61,326 bases of DNA. It comes from Bradyrhizobium uaiense. Lineage in GTDB: Bacteria; Pseudomonadota; Alphaproteobacteria; Rhizobiales; Xanthobacteraceae. This document shows positions 43,932-53,708 of the stretch, piece by piece (within the stretch, counting starts at the first letter, position 1; each line of letters begins with the position of its first letter). Where the stretch lies: the NCBI RefSeq assembly GCF_010811875.1, contig NZ_VKHP01000018.1, positions 1 through 61,326 of the forward strand, given 5' to 3'. Position numbers and translations under genes: made by a program. Under the pieces are notes generated by a model. The model was not told where the DNA came from. It ran no database searches and saw only the letters and a program-made list of their open reading frames with translations.

Positions 43932-44071
43932 GGCGATGACGCTCCATCGTTCAAGATCATGCTGTCCAACTAACATCGGCTGGTATGCGTTCCAGTTCCT
44001 GTCCGGGAACTTTCATCCATGTCAGCTGCGTCGGCAGACCGGGGCGCGCCTCGTTGCAGGCCAGAAACGCG

Positions 44072-44108
44072 CAACGCCGCCCGCATTGAAATACGACGGG
44101 CGGCGTTG
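44072..44108. terminator. Strong 12-bp hairpin in the gene-poor region
   Basis: CAACGCCGCCCG (44072-44083) pairs with CGGGCGGCGTTG (44097-44108) around a 13-nt loop. The plus strand continues GTTCTGG; the minus strand continues CGCGTTTC. It resembles a terminator, but no clear gene ends here. Confidence 0.45.
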
Positions 44109-44714
44109 GTTCTGGCCCCAGGAGGGATGACAAAATCCTGACCTGTACGGATACGAAGGCTGAGGAAAAAAGGTTCACCGCTTCGGCTCCGTATGATTCC
44201 GGTACTCCGGAGGGGCAGATGAAAATAGTGCAGCGTGGCTTAGGATCGCGTCACCAAGTTGCTCCGGCCTCAGCGTGTACCCCCTCGCTGGGGCCTTTCT
44301 TTGCGCCGCGGATCCCGCGGCGCCGGGGTTACGTGCAGCGAGTTGTCAGTCGGCGAGCTGAGGCGCCGGATGGGTTCGTGGCTGCACTGCGCGTCGATGT
44401 CGCTGCTGAGCCGCACTATCGCCTTGTCGATGACGAGGCGTGGAACCATGCCCGGATATCCGTGTCGCGCGAGGTGCGCGCTGTTCTTGCCGCTGCGTTG
44501 CCGACGGCACGTACCGCCGCCGCGGCGCCGATGGGGCTTGCGGTGGCGTCCGCGACCAGCTTGCGCAATCGGGCCGCTACGCCAGGGATGGTTCGCGACT
44601 GCAATCCTGGCAGGCATACTATAGCAAGGCGCGATAGCTGATAGACCCACCGTGATCTATCGTGCGGCTCGTGCGTGGTATCACCCCGCCTTGATCCCCG
44701 CAAAGGAGCTGCCG

Positions 44715-45626
44715 ATGCGTTTGCCCGCCGTCCTTTTCGTTCTAACGGTCGCCGCGAGCCCCGTGGCAGCGCAGGAGCTGTCGGGCACGCTGCAGAAGAT
44801 CAAGGAGACGAAGAAAGTCACGCTCGGCTTTCAGGAAGCCTCCGTTCCCTTCAGCTATCTCGACGACAACGCGCGGCCGATCGGCTTTGCGCTCGATATC
44901 TGCCTCAAGATCGTCGATGCGGTGAAGAAGGAGCTGGGCATGCCCGACATCGCCGTCGACTACCTCCCGGTGACCTCTTCGAACCGGATTCCGCTGATGG
45001 TCAACGGCACGATCGATCTGCACTGCTCGGCGACCACGAACAGCGCGGACCGCCAGAAGCAGGTGACCTTCACCAACACGCACTTCCTGAGCGCGACGCG
45101 CTTTGCCGCCAAGAAATCCGCCGGCATTAACTCGATCGACGACCTCAAGGGCAAGTCGGTCACCGCGGTGGCGGGGTCGGTGAACCTCGCGCAGCTCATC
45201 AAGGTCAATGCCGATCGCAAACTTGGTGCCAATGTGCTGCCGGCCAAGGACCAGGCCGAGGCATTCCTGATGCTGGAGACCGATCGCGCCCAGGCCTACG
45301 CGCTCGACGACGTCCAGCTTGCGGTCGCGATTGCGCGATCGAAAGAACCTTCGCTCTACATGATCAGCGAGGAGGCTTTCTCGAAGGCCGAGCCGTTCGG
45401 CATCATGCTGCGCCGGGAGGACGCGCCGTTCAAGGCGCTCGCCGACCGCGCCACCGCGGAGCTCTACCAGAGCCCGGAGATCGAGGTGATGTACAGGAAG
45501 TGGCTGGAGCAGCCGACCCCGCCGAAGGGCATCAACTACAACGTCCCGATCTCGCCCGCGCTGCGCAACGCATTCGCCCATCCGAGCTCGAGCTTCGATC
45601 CTGATGTGTACGAGGTTGCGAAGTAG
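44715..45626 (+). CDS. Periplasmic amino acid-binding protein (GltI-like)
   Basis: A 303-residue ABC-transporter substrate-binding protein. It has a signal peptide (RLPAVLFVLTVAASPVAAQ), then the family-3 solute-binding fold: KVTLGFQEASVPFSYLDDNA, PIGFALDICLKIVDAV, DLHCSATTNSADRQKQVTFT, IDDLKGKSVTAVAGS and a C-terminal helix with YRKWLEQPTPPKGIN. The closest type known to me is the glutamate/aspartate-binding GltI. The start ATG 44715 has AAAGGAG 7 nt upstream. No permease or ATPase gene is adjacent, so it must work with a transporter encoded elsewhere, or be a duplicated orphan receptor. Confidence 0.87.
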   Translation: MRLPAVLFVLTVAASPVAAQELSGTLQKIKETKKVTLGFQEASVPFSYLDDNARPIGFALDICLKIVDAVKKELGMPDIAVDYLPVTSSNRIPLMVNGTIDLHCSATTNSADRQKQVTFTNTHFLSATRFAAKKSAGINSIDDLKGKSVTAVAGSVNLAQLIKVNADRKLGANVLPAKDQAEAFLMLETDRAQAYALDDVQLAVAIARSKEPSLYMISEEAFSKAEPFGIMLRREDAPFKALADRATAELYQSPEIEVMYRKWLEQPTPPKGINYNVPISPALRNAFAHPSSSFDPDVYEVAK

Positions 45627-45785
45627 CGGACGATAGGCTGACCGGAAAACGGTTCACCGCGCCAAGCCGTCGATCCTTGGAACGGCTTTTCTCGCGCGCG
45701 GCGAAAAACGAAATAGCGTCTCATATACATCGCCGGCTTTTCACCTAAGCTTGTGGCAGTTGTGACTGCCGATCAGGAGCTGCCG

Positions 45786-46802
45786 GTGACCGCGCCATCC
45801 TTTCTTTCTCGACGTTCTGCGCTAGGTGTGCTCGCAGGCAGCCTGATTGCGGGTGGTGCGCGCGCGGAAACCGGAGCGGGCGGGGGTGCCGATCTCGGTG
45901 GCGTCACGTTGCGGGTGGCGTACTACAAGGGCGGCTGGCGTCCGCTGCTGGAGGCGGCGGGCGAGGACAAGACGCCCTACCGGATCGAATGGAAGGAGCT
46001 CAACAACGGTGTGCTCCACATCGAGGCATTGAACGGCGATGCGCTCGACATCGGATCGGGCAGTGAGATTCCGGCGATGTTCGCCGCGCGCCAGAACGCC
46101 AAGGTGCGCTTCATTGCCGTCACCCATGAGGATCTCAACATCCAGGTCACGGTGGCGGCGAAGGACGCGCCGATCCATTCGATTGCCGACCTCAGGGGAA
46201 AGCGCGTCGGCTATGTGCGCGCGACGACTGCTCATTATTTCCTGGCCAAGCAGCTCGAGGAAGCCGGGCTTGGGTTCGGCGATATCGAGGCCATCAATCT
46301 GACGCCGTCGGACGGTTACTCGGCGTTCGCCTCCGGCAAGCTCGATGCCTGGGCGATCTACGGCTACAACGGACAACTCGCCATCGCCAAGCAGGGTGCG
46401 CGCCTGCTCAAGACCGGCGTCGGCTATCTCTCGGGCAACTTCCCGATCTACGCCAATCCGAAGGCGGTCGACGATCCGCAGCGCCACGCGGCGGTGAGCG
46501 ATCTGCTGCTGCGGATCCAGCGCGCCTATGCGTTCGCCAACAAGAACTTTCCCATCTATGCGGCCGCGCAGGTGGCGGAAACCCATCTGCCGTTGCAGGA
46601 CATTCTCGACCAGTTCGCCCGTCGCAGCGACGACTTCTCGCTCGCCGGCGTGACGCCCGACGTGCCGGAAACCCACCAGAAGGTCGCCGACACCTTCCTC
46701 AAGCTCGGCGTGCTCGACGCGCGCGCGGAGGTTGGCAAATTCTGGGACACGAGCTTCAACGAAGCGATCGCCGCGGGCGCTGCCAAGCTTGCGCGGATAT
46801 GA
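45786..46802 (+). CDS. SsuA/TauA-type ABC substrate-binding protein
   Basis: A 338-residue exported binding protein of the aliphatic sulfonate/nitrate group. The N-terminus has SRRSALGVLAGSLIAGGARA, which resembles a Tat signal (SRRSxL). The fold markers are VTLRVAYYKGGWRPLLEAAG, RIEWKELNNGVLHIEALNGD and ALDIGSGSEIPAMFAARQN, then VTVAAKDAPIHSIADLRGKR, the classical SsuA order. GTG 45786 is preferred because AGGAG lies 7 nt upstream; an upstream GTG at 45753 is possible. No permease or ATPase is adjacent. The ligand is unknown; alkanesulfonates are only the best-known for this group. Confidence 0.85.
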   Translation: MTAPSFLSRRSALGVLAGSLIAGGARAETGAGGGADLGGVTLRVAYYKGGWRPLLEAAGEDKTPYRIEWKELNNGVLHIEALNGDALDIGSGSEIPAMFAARQNAKVRFIAVTHEDLNIQVTVAAKDAPIHSIADLRGKRVGYVRATTAHYFLAKQLEEAGLGFGDIEAINLTPSDGYSAFASGKLDAWAIYGYNGQLAIAKQGARLLKTGVGYLSGNFPIYANPKAVDDPQRHAAVSDLLLRIQRAYAFANKNFPIYAAAQVAETHLPLQDILDQFARRSDDFSLAGVTPDVPETHQKVADTFLKLGVLDARAEVGKFWDTSFNEAIAAGAAKLARI

Positions 46803-47196
46803 GGGCCGTTATGAGGACGTAGCCCATATGGGCTAAGCGAGCTCCGTCAATCAATTCCGCTGTACGTGGAACTTCGACGTTTTACGGCCCCAGCGTGACG
46901 GCTGGGGCCGCAGGAGGTGTTGTGTGCCTCTGGGGCAATGATCAGAGCACCGCCACTGAACGGCACACAGGTGCGGATGTTCCAACGCGTTGCGGCCGGC
47001 GATGCCGTGCTGCCATGCGGACCGGGAAGGTTGCAGGCCGCGCCAGGACCGTATCATGATGACGTCAACCAACTCGTATCGAATGCGAGTCGGATCGACG
47101 GTTTCGGCACCGGCCTTCAAGGCCCAAGGTTCTGGAGCCGCATCACGTTTGCAGCGGGTTTCTTTCCTTGATGCCGATTGTTGTTCGGAGCCGACA
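46803..47196. other. Intergenic stretch of 394 nt
   Basis: It lies between the SsuA-like gene and a small membrane ORF. A GTTTTACGGCCCCAGCGTGACGGCTGGGGCCG segment near 46879-46913 contains the inverted pair CGGCCCCAGC/GCTGGGGCCG, a plausible transcription end for the upstream gene though without a T run. No convincing gene is seen. Confidence 0.45.
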
Positions 47197-47346
47197 TTGA
47201 ATCACGACGCATTGGCCAAGCTCACCGTCACCGTCGTTGTTCTGGTCGCGTTGCTGATGTGGCGCGTTACCGATCAGAGGAAGTCGGTCGATTGCGGAGC
47301 CGGCTGTCCGACCGATGTCTCCGCAATCCGCAAGACCGCTCCATAG
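47197..47346 (+). CDS. Possible 49-residue membrane-anchored protein
   Basis: TTG 47197 with CGGAG 7 nt upstream encodes MNHDALAKLTVTVVVLVALL, a single membrane helix, then a short tail with two cysteines (SVDCGAGCPTD). The ribosome site, the clean helix and the C-x-x-x-C pair make it plausible. I do not know the family, and the rare start codon keeps the confidence low. Confidence 0.4.
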   Translation: MNHDALAKLTVTVVVLVALLMWRVTDQRKSVDCGAGCPTDVSAIRKTAP

Positions 47347-47444
47347 CAAGACCGCTCAATAGCAAGTCCGCTCGATAGTCAGACCAGCGTCGCGCACGTG
47401 GCGTCTCGCGTGGCGCTGCTTCGGTTGACGTCAACGTCACTCGC

Positions 47445-47837
47445 TCAGCGTTTCGCCGGCGGACCGCTCTTGTTGCCGGGCAATCCCTTGACGTTTGACG
47501 GATCCTGCTCCTGGACATGCAGGTTTTGCGAGCCTGAGCCAACCGTGCTCTGGCCCGGGGGCGGTCCGTTCTTGTTGCCCGGCGCCCCGCTGATGCCGGT
47601 CCCGGAATTCTGGGCGCTCGGAGATGTCGCGGCGTCCGTGGAACCGGTCGCGGCATCGGGGCGCCCCGGAGGCGTGGCGGCTGCACCGGAACGCTGCTGA
47701 TCGCCGACATAGCCGGATTCACCGGAGTTGCGGGTCTTGGCGCCCTTGTCGGCTTCGTTTTGCAGATTCTGCGCGGCCGCGATCGGCGCGGTTGCCGTGA
47801 TCGCTGCGATGAGCAGCGCGATCGTGCTGGTCCTCAT
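47445..47837 (-). CDS. Exported low-complexity protein, unknown function
   Basis: A 130-residue protein from ATG 47837 (AAGGAGAACTCTC just before it). It has a signal peptide (RTSTIALLIAAITATAPIAA-AQ) and a mature part that is almost all Gly, Pro, Ser, Ala, Asn and Gln (SGAAATPPGRPDAATGSTDA, GAPGNKNGPPPGQSTVG), so it is probably disordered in the periplasm. The motif GNK-(N/S)-GPP appears twice (near 92 and 121). I recognise no family beyond similar short proteins in bradyrhizobia. It is divergent from the flavoprotein gene. Confidence 0.65.
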   Translation of the reverse strand: MRTSTIALLIAAITATAPIAAAQNLQNEADKGAKTRNSGESGYVGDQQRSGAAATPPGRPDAATGSTDAATSPSAQNSGTGISGAPGNKNGPPPGQSTVGSGSQNLHVQEQDPSNVKGLPGNKSGPPAKR

Positions 47838-48100
47838 GAGAGTTCTCCTTGGGTTACCTAGGACAACTCGTTTCGCGGCCATCATTTCCTGCGCGCGCAG
47901 GAATTTGTCGCGATGGAACACACGACCAGCTTGATCACGGCGCAACACGCGACGGCAAAGCCTGCGGGTAACGAAGCGGTGTGAGGCTACTTCCTCGTGC
48001 TTCGCCGTGCCCCTATCGGCCACAGCGCGGTGCGTATATCGTCGGCAGCAACGACAAGATCGACCCGGCGCACCGGGTCGCGACGTCAGATGAGGAAATG

Positions 48101-49294
48101 ATGTCCGACAAGCTGCTGTTTTCGCCGATGACCATCCGCGGCGTCACGCTGAAGAACCGCATCGTGGTGCCGCCGATGCACCAGTATTCCGCCGAGAAGG
48201 GCTTTCCGACCGACTGGCATCTGATGAACGCCGGCAAGTTCGCCGCCGGCGGCGCCGGTCTCGTGATCGTCGAATCGACCAAGGTGGAGCGGCGCGGCTG
48301 CGGCACGATCGGCGATCTCGGCATCTGGGACGACAAGTTCGTCGCGCCGCTCGGCCGCATCGTGGGCTTCATCAAGCAGCAGAACGCGGTTGCCGGCATC
48401 CAGCTCGGCCATTCCGGCCGCAAGGCGCGCGCGAGTCGCCCCTGGGAAGGCGACCGTCCGCTGGAACGCAGCGCCGCAATCGAGGATTGGGACGCCTGGA
48501 CGCCGGTGGCGCCGAGCGCGATCGCCCATAGCGAGCGCTGGCCGGTGCCGCGCGCGCTCGAGACGCATGAGGTGAAGGACCTCGTCGCGGCCTGGGGGCA
48601 GGCGGCGCGGCGCGCGCATCAAGCCGGGTTCGAGGTGCTCGAACTGCACGGTGCCCACGGCTATCTCGTGCACGAGTTTCTCTCGGAGCGTTCGAACCAG
48701 CGCAATGACGACTATGGCGGGTCGGAATCGAACCGGATGCGCTTCCTGATCGAGGTGACGGAGGCGGTGCGAGCCCATTGGCCGGATCACAAGCCGCTGT
48801 TCGTGCGGCTGTCAGTCGAGGACAATGCCGGCTGGGGCCCGGAGCAGAGCGCCCGGCTGGCCAAGATTCTGAAGGCGAAGGGCGTCGATGTGATCGACTG
48901 CTCGTCGGGCGGAATCAGCGAGATGGCACCGATTCTGGGCAAGGAGATCAAATACAACTATCAGGTGCCGCTTGCGGAATATGTCCGCAGCCATGCCGAT
49001 ATCATGACCATGGCGGTCGGGTTGATTATTCACGGCGACCAGGCCGAGCGGATCCTGCACGATAAACAAGCAGATTTGATCGCGGTCGGGCGGGAAATCC
49101 TCAATAACCCCAACTGGCCGATGGATGCGGCATTGAAACTCGGGGTTGAAGGGCCATTTCGCAATGTTCCTCCGCAGTTTGGCTATTGGCTGGGCACGCG
49201 GGCCAAGCGCGGATTCGGGACCCAGCCGTCGACCTGGCAGACCGGGTTGCGGGAAGGTGGTCCAGAGGCCGACTTTGGGCTGACACGGAGCTGA
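48101..49294 (+). CDS. Old Yellow Enzyme family NADH:flavin oxidoreductase
   Basis: A 397-residue FMN-dependent ene-reductase of the YqjM/NamA class. TIM-barrel markers are LLFSPMTIRGVTLKNRIVVP with PPMHQYSA, QLGHSGRKA (FMN and substrate His region), ELHGAHGYLVHEFLS with the proton-donor region, NQRNDDYGGS, and the C-terminal phosphate-binding VGREILNNPNWP. Such enzymes reduce activated C=C bonds with NAD(P)H. A second ATG lies one codon upstream (48098). The GAGGAAATG segment serves as the ribosome site. It stands alone on its strand; the 170 nt after it lead to the S41 protease. Confidence 0.9.
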   Translation: MSDKLLFSPMTIRGVTLKNRIVVPPMHQYSAEKGFPTDWHLMNAGKFAAGGAGLVIVESTKVERRGCGTIGDLGIWDDKFVAPLGRIVGFIKQQNAVAGIQLGHSGRKARASRPWEGDRPLERSAAIEDWDAWTPVAPSAIAHSERWPVPRALETHEVKDLVAAWGQAARRAHQAGFEVLELHGAHGYLVHEFLSERSNQRNDDYGGSESNRMRFLIEVTEAVRAHWPDHKPLFVRLSVEDNAGWGPEQSARLAKILKAKGVDVIDCSSGGISEMAPILGKEIKYNYQVPLAEYVRSHADIMTMAVGLIIHGDQAERILHDKQADLIAVGREILNNPNWPMDAALKLGVEGPFRNVPPQFGYWLGTRAKRGFGTQPSTWQTGLREGGPEADFGLTRS

Positions 49295-49464
49295 CTTGAG
49301 AGGGCCGATCTGGGCGGACCAGGGCATCGTGACAGGACCGTAATGGTCCGGTGACGGGGCGGCCTTGATCCGACCAAAAAGCCGTTGTGTGGTGCCCCGC
49401 GTCGGGGTGAGGCAGGCCGTATATTGCGAAACGTTGCCGGCCGTTAGCGAAGGGATCACGGATA

Positions 49465-50814
49465 ATGCGCAAACATGTTGGCTTCTTCCTCGGAACGGTT
49501 GCGGGCGCGTGTCTCACCCTGCTCGTGGCCTCGCCGCAGGGGGCGCATCTGTTCGCCGTCGCCAATGCCGCCGCGCATTCCGACAACACCTATTCGCAGC
49601 TCAATCTGTTCGGCGAGGTGTTCGAGAAGGTCAAGACCGACTACGTCGAGAAGCCCGAGGACTCCAAGCTCGTCGAAGGGGCGATCAACGGCATGATCTC
49701 CTCGCTCGATCCGCACTCCCGCTACATGAACGAGAAGGGCTGGGCGGAGATGCAGGAGACCACGCATGGCGAGTTCGGCGGGCTCGGCATCGAGGTCACG
49801 ATGGAAGACGGTTTCGTCAAGGTGGTGGCGCCGATCGACGACACGCCGGCCTCGCGCGCCGGCATCATGTCGGGCGACGTGATCACCTCGATCGACGATG
49901 ACCAGATCCAGGGCATGACGCTCGACCAGGCCGTCAACAAGATGAAGGGCGCGCCCAACAGCTCGATCCGGCTGAAGATCGTCCGCAAGGACGCCGACAA
50001 GCCGATCGAGCTATCGATCACCCGCGAGATCATCCGAGTCCGCCCGGTGAAGTATCACGTCGAGGGCGGCGACATCGGCTATATCCGGATTACCTCGTTC
50101 AACGAGCAGACCACCGAAGGCCTGCACAAGGCGATCGCGGAGATCCAGAAGGAGATCCCGCAGGACAAGCTCGCGGGTTATGTCGTCGACCTCCGCAACA
50201 ATCCGGGCGGCCTGCTCGACCAGGCGGTTTCCGTGACCTCGACCTTGATGCAGCGGGGCGAGGTGGTCTCGACCCGCGGCCGCAATCCGGAAGAGACGCA
50301 GCGCTTCACCGCCCATGGCGGCGACATGACCAAGGGCAAGCCGATGGTCGTCCTGATCAACGGCGGCTCGGCCTCGGCGTCCGAGATCGTCGCCGGCGCG
50401 CTGCACGACCACAAGCGCGCGACCCTGATCGGGACCCGCTCGTTCGGCAAGGGCTCGGTGCAGACGATCATTCCGCTCGGCGCCGGCAATGGCGCGCTGG
50501 CTCTGACCACGGCGCGCTATTTCACCCCGTCAGGCCATTCGATCCAGGCGCTCGGCATCAAGCCCGACATCGAAGTGCTGCAGGACGTGCCGGACGAGTT
50601 CAAGACCCGCTCGGAGTTGAAGGGCGAGGCCTCGATGCGCGGCCATCTCGCCGCCGAGGGCGCAGAGCAGACCGGTTCGCAATCCTACGTCCCGCCGGAT
50701 GAGAAGAACGACAAGGCGCTGGCCGCGGCGTTCAACCAGCTGCGCGGCGTCACCGTCAACGCCGACGCCAAGAATGCGGACAAGGCCGCGCAGAAGCGGC
50801 CGGTGCCGAACTAG
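49465..50814 (+). CDS. ctpA: C-terminal processing peptidase (S41, CtpA-like)
   Basis: A 449-residue periplasmic serine protease. The N-terminal signal anchor (GFFLGTVAGACLTLLVASPQ) is followed by YVEKPEDSKLVEGAINGMIS and a PDZ domain (about 95-180: GGLGIEVTMEDGFVKVVAPI). The S41 core follows with VVDLRNNPGGLLDQAVSVTS, the catalytic Ser in INGGSASASEIVAGALHDHK and the catalytic Lys in GTRSFGKGSVQTI. It trims C-termini of periplasmic proteins and may help cell-wall enzyme turnover. The C-terminal 50 residues are a charged tail. Expected partners such as envC are not in the window. Confidence 0.92.
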   Translation: MRKHVGFFLGTVAGACLTLLVASPQGAHLFAVANAAAHSDNTYSQLNLFGEVFEKVKTDYVEKPEDSKLVEGAINGMISSLDPHSRYMNEKGWAEMQETTHGEFGGLGIEVTMEDGFVKVVAPIDDTPASRAGIMSGDVITSIDDDQIQGMTLDQAVNKMKGAPNSSIRLKIVRKDADKPIELSITREIIRVRPVKYHVEGGDIGYIRITSFNEQTTEGLHKAIAEIQKEIPQDKLAGYVVDLRNNPGGLLDQAVSVTSTLMQRGEVVSTRGRNPEETQRFTAHGGDMTKGKPMVVLINGGSASASEIVAGALHDHKRATLIGTRSFGKGSVQTIIPLGAGNGALALTTARYFTPSGHSIQALGIKPDIEVLQDVPDEFKTRSELKGEASMRGHLAAEGAEQTGSQSYVPPDEKNDKALAAAFNQLRGVTVNADAKNADKAAQKRPVPN

Positions 50815-50831
50815 GGCAGGATGTTTCCGTT

Positions 50832-50956
50832 GTCATGGCCGGGCGTAGCCGTCCGAAGGACGGCGTCGCTTCCGCTCACCTGTGACCCGGCCATCCATCT
50901 TCCTTCGCAGGCTCTTTCCAAATCGATGGATGCCCGGTTCAAAGCCCGGGCATGAC
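50832..50956. repeat. Rhizobial-type palindromic repeat after ctpA
   Basis: Outer arms GTCATGGCCGGGC (50832-50844) and GCCCGGGCATGAC (50944-50956) pair 12 of 13. Inside is the hairpin GCCGTCC-GAA-GGACGGC (50848-50864) and further short pairs (CCATCCATC with GATGGATG). The unit sits between convergent genes (ctpA and the GGDEF-EAL gene) and may also stop transcription from both. Confidence 0.6.
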
Positions 50957-50975
50957 GAGCCCTGTGTAGCGAAGC

Positions 50976-53708
50976 TTACGCCGCGCCGGCGACAGGTTTG
51001 CGCCGGCGGACGGCGCCTGCACCCGCTGACGGCCCCTGGCGATGCCCGGCCAGCAGCTCGCGGATCTGGGCGGCCGGCTTCGGCGGGCTGAACAGATAGC
51101 CCTGCATTTCCGAGCAGCCGAGCTCGCGCAGCAATTGCTGCTGCTGCGCGGTCTCGACGCCTTCCGCCGTCGTGGTCATGCTGCGCTCGGCGGCGATGTT
51201 GACGACCGCCTCGACGATGCCGGCCGAGCCCTGCGGATCGGCGATGTCGGTGACGAAGCAGCGGTCGATCTTGATCTTGTCGAACGGGAAGCGCTTCAGA
51301 TAGCTCAGCGACGAATAGCCGGTGCCGAAATCGTCGAGCGCGATCCGGATGCCGATGGCGCGGAGCTGGTGCAGCGCGGCGAGCGCCGTCTCGTCGTCAC
51401 GGATCAGCACGGCCTCGGTGATCTCGAGCTCCAGCCGTCCGGCTGACAGGCCCGACGCCGCAAGCGCCGCGATCACCTTGAGTGCCAGCGTGCCGCTGCG
51501 GAACTGCACCGGCGAGACGTTGACCGCGAGCTTGATCTGGTCGGGCCAGTTCACGGCTTCCTTGCAGGCCGTCATCAGCACCCATTCGCCGAGCTGGTTG
51601 ATCAGGCCGGTCTCCTCGGCGATCGGCACGAACTCCGCCGGCGAGATCATGCCGCGTGCCGGGTGGCGCCAGCGCACCAGCGCCTCGCAGCCGGTGATCT
51701 CGTTGCTGCGCAGGTCGACGCAGGGCTGATAATACACTTCGAGCCCGCTGCCGGCCGAGATCGTCTGCCGCAGCTCCATCTCGAGCTCGCGGCGGGCGCG
51801 GGCGTCGGCATCCATCGCCGGCTCGAAGAAGCGCGCGACGCGACGGCCGGCCGACTTCGCCGCATACATCGCAAGGTCGGCGTTCTTCATGATCTGGTCG
51901 AGATCGGTGCCGTCCTTCGGCGCCAGCGCGATGCCGATGCTGGCGTCGGTCGTGACCTGGTGGCCGAGGCATTGATAGGGCGAGCGGATCACCTCGTAGA
52001 TGCGTGCGACGAGGTCGGTGACCTCGACCTCGCTCCGCACGCCGGTCTGCACGATCGCGAATTCGTCGCCGCCGAGACGGGCGACGAAATCGCCGTCGCC
52101 GATCACGCCGCTCAACGTCCTCGCCACGGATTTGAGCAGCTCGTCGCCGACCATGTGGCCGAGCGAGTCGTTGACGCCCTTGAATTCGTCGATGTCGATA
52201 TAGAGCACCGCGAGCTGGCTGTCGGGCGTGACATGCGGCAGCTCGCGCTTGATCTCCTCATGGAACAGGGCGCGGTTCGGCAGGTCGGTGAGCGCATCGT
52301 AGTGGGCAAGATGCGTGATGCGCTCCTCGGCGCGGCGGCGCTCGGTGACGTCCTCGTGGGTCGCAAGCCAGCCGCCGTCGGCCAGCGGCTCGTTGACGAC
52401 CTGGATCGAGCGCCCGTCGGGGGTCGTGATCACCATGGTATTGCGGACGCCGACGTCGCGCAGCACGAGGTTGACGTAACGTTCGACGTCGCCCTGGAAC
52501 GAGCCGGTCAGATGGCGATGCACGATGACGTCGCGGAAGCTGCAGCCGGGCCGGATGACGTCAGCGGACAATCCGTACATCTCGATGTAGCGCTTGTTGC
52601 AGATCACCAGGCGCTGAGCAGCATCGAACAGCAGCAGACCCTGGGTCATGTTGTTGACGGCGGTGTCGAGCCGGAGCTTCTCCAAGGTCAGACGCTGCTG
52701 CTGGGTACGGTGCTGCTGCAACAGCTTGCGCACCACGAGCGTCAGCAGGGTCGCGATCGCCAGCACGGAGATGCTGGTCACCGCGATCAGGATGGCGATC
52801 TGCTCGCGCCAGTTGGCGAGTGCCGCTTCGGTCGTGGTCGTCGCGACGACGACAATCGGGAACTTGGTGAGCGCGCGCGACGACACCAGACGGTCCTTGC
52901 CGTCCACCGGGCTGGTCAGCCGCGAGGTGCTCGCTGGCTGCTCGAACACCTGCTGCTGGCTGGCAGGGCCGGTGCGGAAGTTCTTCCCGATCATCTCTTC
53001 GACATGAGGATAGCGCGCCAGCAGCGTGCCGTCGCGATGGTGCATCGAGATCGCGGCGCCTTCGCCGAGCGCAACGGTGGAGAAGAATTTCTCGAAGGTC
53101 GCCGGTTCGATACCGCGGCCGACCACGCCGAGGAACTCGCCATGCGGGCCCGTGACCTTGCGGACGATCGCGGTGGTCCAGGCTCCGCTGACGCGGCTGA
53201 CCACCGGCGCGACCTGCATGTCGGGCGAGTAGGGGCTCGACTTGAAGATCTGGAAGTAACTGCGATCGGCGACAGAGGCCTGCGGCAGCGGCCAGACGCC
53301 CGAGCTGTTGATCAGCACGCCGTCCGCGTCGAACACGTTAAGGCTGCCGACATTCGACAGCGCGTCCATCTTCGATTTGAGGATCGCGTGAATATCAGCC
53401 GTCGACATCCGGCGCCTGTAAGTCTCAGGCGTCGAGATCCCGTTGTCGCGAATGAACGCGATCAGGTCGCGCTGGACGACCTCGAAATCCTCGAGCTGCT
53501 GGTCGAAATGCCGCGCCAGCAGCAGCACGGTGTTCTCGAGCTCGCGCTCGCTGTTGTGCAGGGCGCGCTCGCGGAAATTCTCGGCCATCAGGGTGGCGCC
53601 GATTGCGATCGCGGCCATCAGCACGGCGCCGCCAAGGATCAGCCAGCGGATCGGACCGCTGCCGATCACCGAGTTGATGTTGAACGAGGCGTTGCCGTTT
53701 GGATTCAT
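50976..53708 (-). CDS. Membrane GGDEF-EAL protein, cyclic di-GMP turnover
   Basis: A 910-residue signalling protein. Two membrane helices (about 20-40 and 305-327) flank a periplasmic double-Cache-type sensor (SVADRSYFQIFKSSPYSPDM, VVGRGIEPATFEKFF). A cytoplasmic PAS domain follows (about 345-465, MTQGLLLFDAAQRLVICNKR), then a GGDEF domain with intact RLGGDEFAIV and an EAL domain with CEALVRWRHP, ITEAVLIRD, LDDFGTGYSSL and KIKID, all catalytic-type residues present. Either or both activities are possible; many such proteins act mainly as phosphodiesterases. It would adjust motility or biofilm in response to a periplasmic ligand, unknown here. Confidence 0.92.
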   Translation of the reverse strand: MNPNGNASFNINSVIGSGPIRWLILGGAVLMAAIAIGATLMAENFRERALHNSERELENTVLLLARHFDQQLEDFEVVQRDLIAFIRDNGISTPETYRRRMSTADIHAILKSKMDALSNVGSLNVFDADGVLINSSGVWPLPQASVADRSYFQIFKSSPYSPDMQVAPVVSRVSGAWTTAIVRKVTGPHGEFLGVVGRGIEPATFEKFFSTVALGEGAAISMHHRDGTLLARYPHVEEMIGKNFRTGPASQQQVFEQPASTSRLTSPVDGKDRLVSSRALTKFPIVVVATTTTEAALANWREQIAILIAVTSISVLAIATLLTLVVRKLLQQHRTQQQRLTLEKLRLDTAVNNMTQGLLLFDAAQRLVICNKRYIEMYGLSADVIRPGCSFRDVIVHRHLTGSFQGDVERYVNLVLRDVGVRNTMVITTPDGRSIQVVNEPLADGGWLATHEDVTERRRAEERITHLAHYDALTDLPNRALFHEEIKRELPHVTPDSQLAVLYIDIDEFKGVNDSLGHMVGDELLKSVARTLSGVIGDGDFVARLGGDEFAIVQTGVRSEVEVTDLVARIYEVIRSPYQCLGHQVTTDASIGIALAPKDGTDLDQIMKNADLAMYAAKSAGRRVARFFEPAMDADARARRELEMELRQTISAGSGLEVYYQPCVDLRSNEITGCEALVRWRHPARGMISPAEFVPIAEETGLINQLGEWVLMTACKEAVNWPDQIKLAVNVSPVQFRSGTLALKVIAALAASGLSAGRLELEITEAVLIRDDETALAALHQLRAIGIRIALDDFGTGYSSLSYLKRFPFDKIKIDRCFVTDIADPQGSAGIVEAVVNIAAERSMTTTAEGVETAQQQQLLRELGCSEMQGYLFSPPKPAAQIRELLAGHRQGPSAGAGAVRRRKPVAGAA

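Larger units (their letters stand above)
43455..44714. other. Gene-poor 1.26-kb region
   Basis: Between the structured repeat and the first binding-protein gene I find no secure gene. Two marginal candidates exist: a 35-codon membrane ORF at 43824-43931 (minus) and a 140-codon frame at 44219-44641 (plus) with CCGGAGGGGCAG just before the ATG but no recognisable protein features. A strong hairpin lies at 44072-44108. The segment just after the structured repeat (GGGTTACGGCTTATACGTG onward) belongs, from memory, to the same repeat family. Confidence 0.45.

Noticed and set aside
43957..44178. 73-codon minus-strand frame across the 44072-44108 hairpin
   Set aside because: It reads through a strong hairpin, lacks a ribosome site and has no protein-like pattern.
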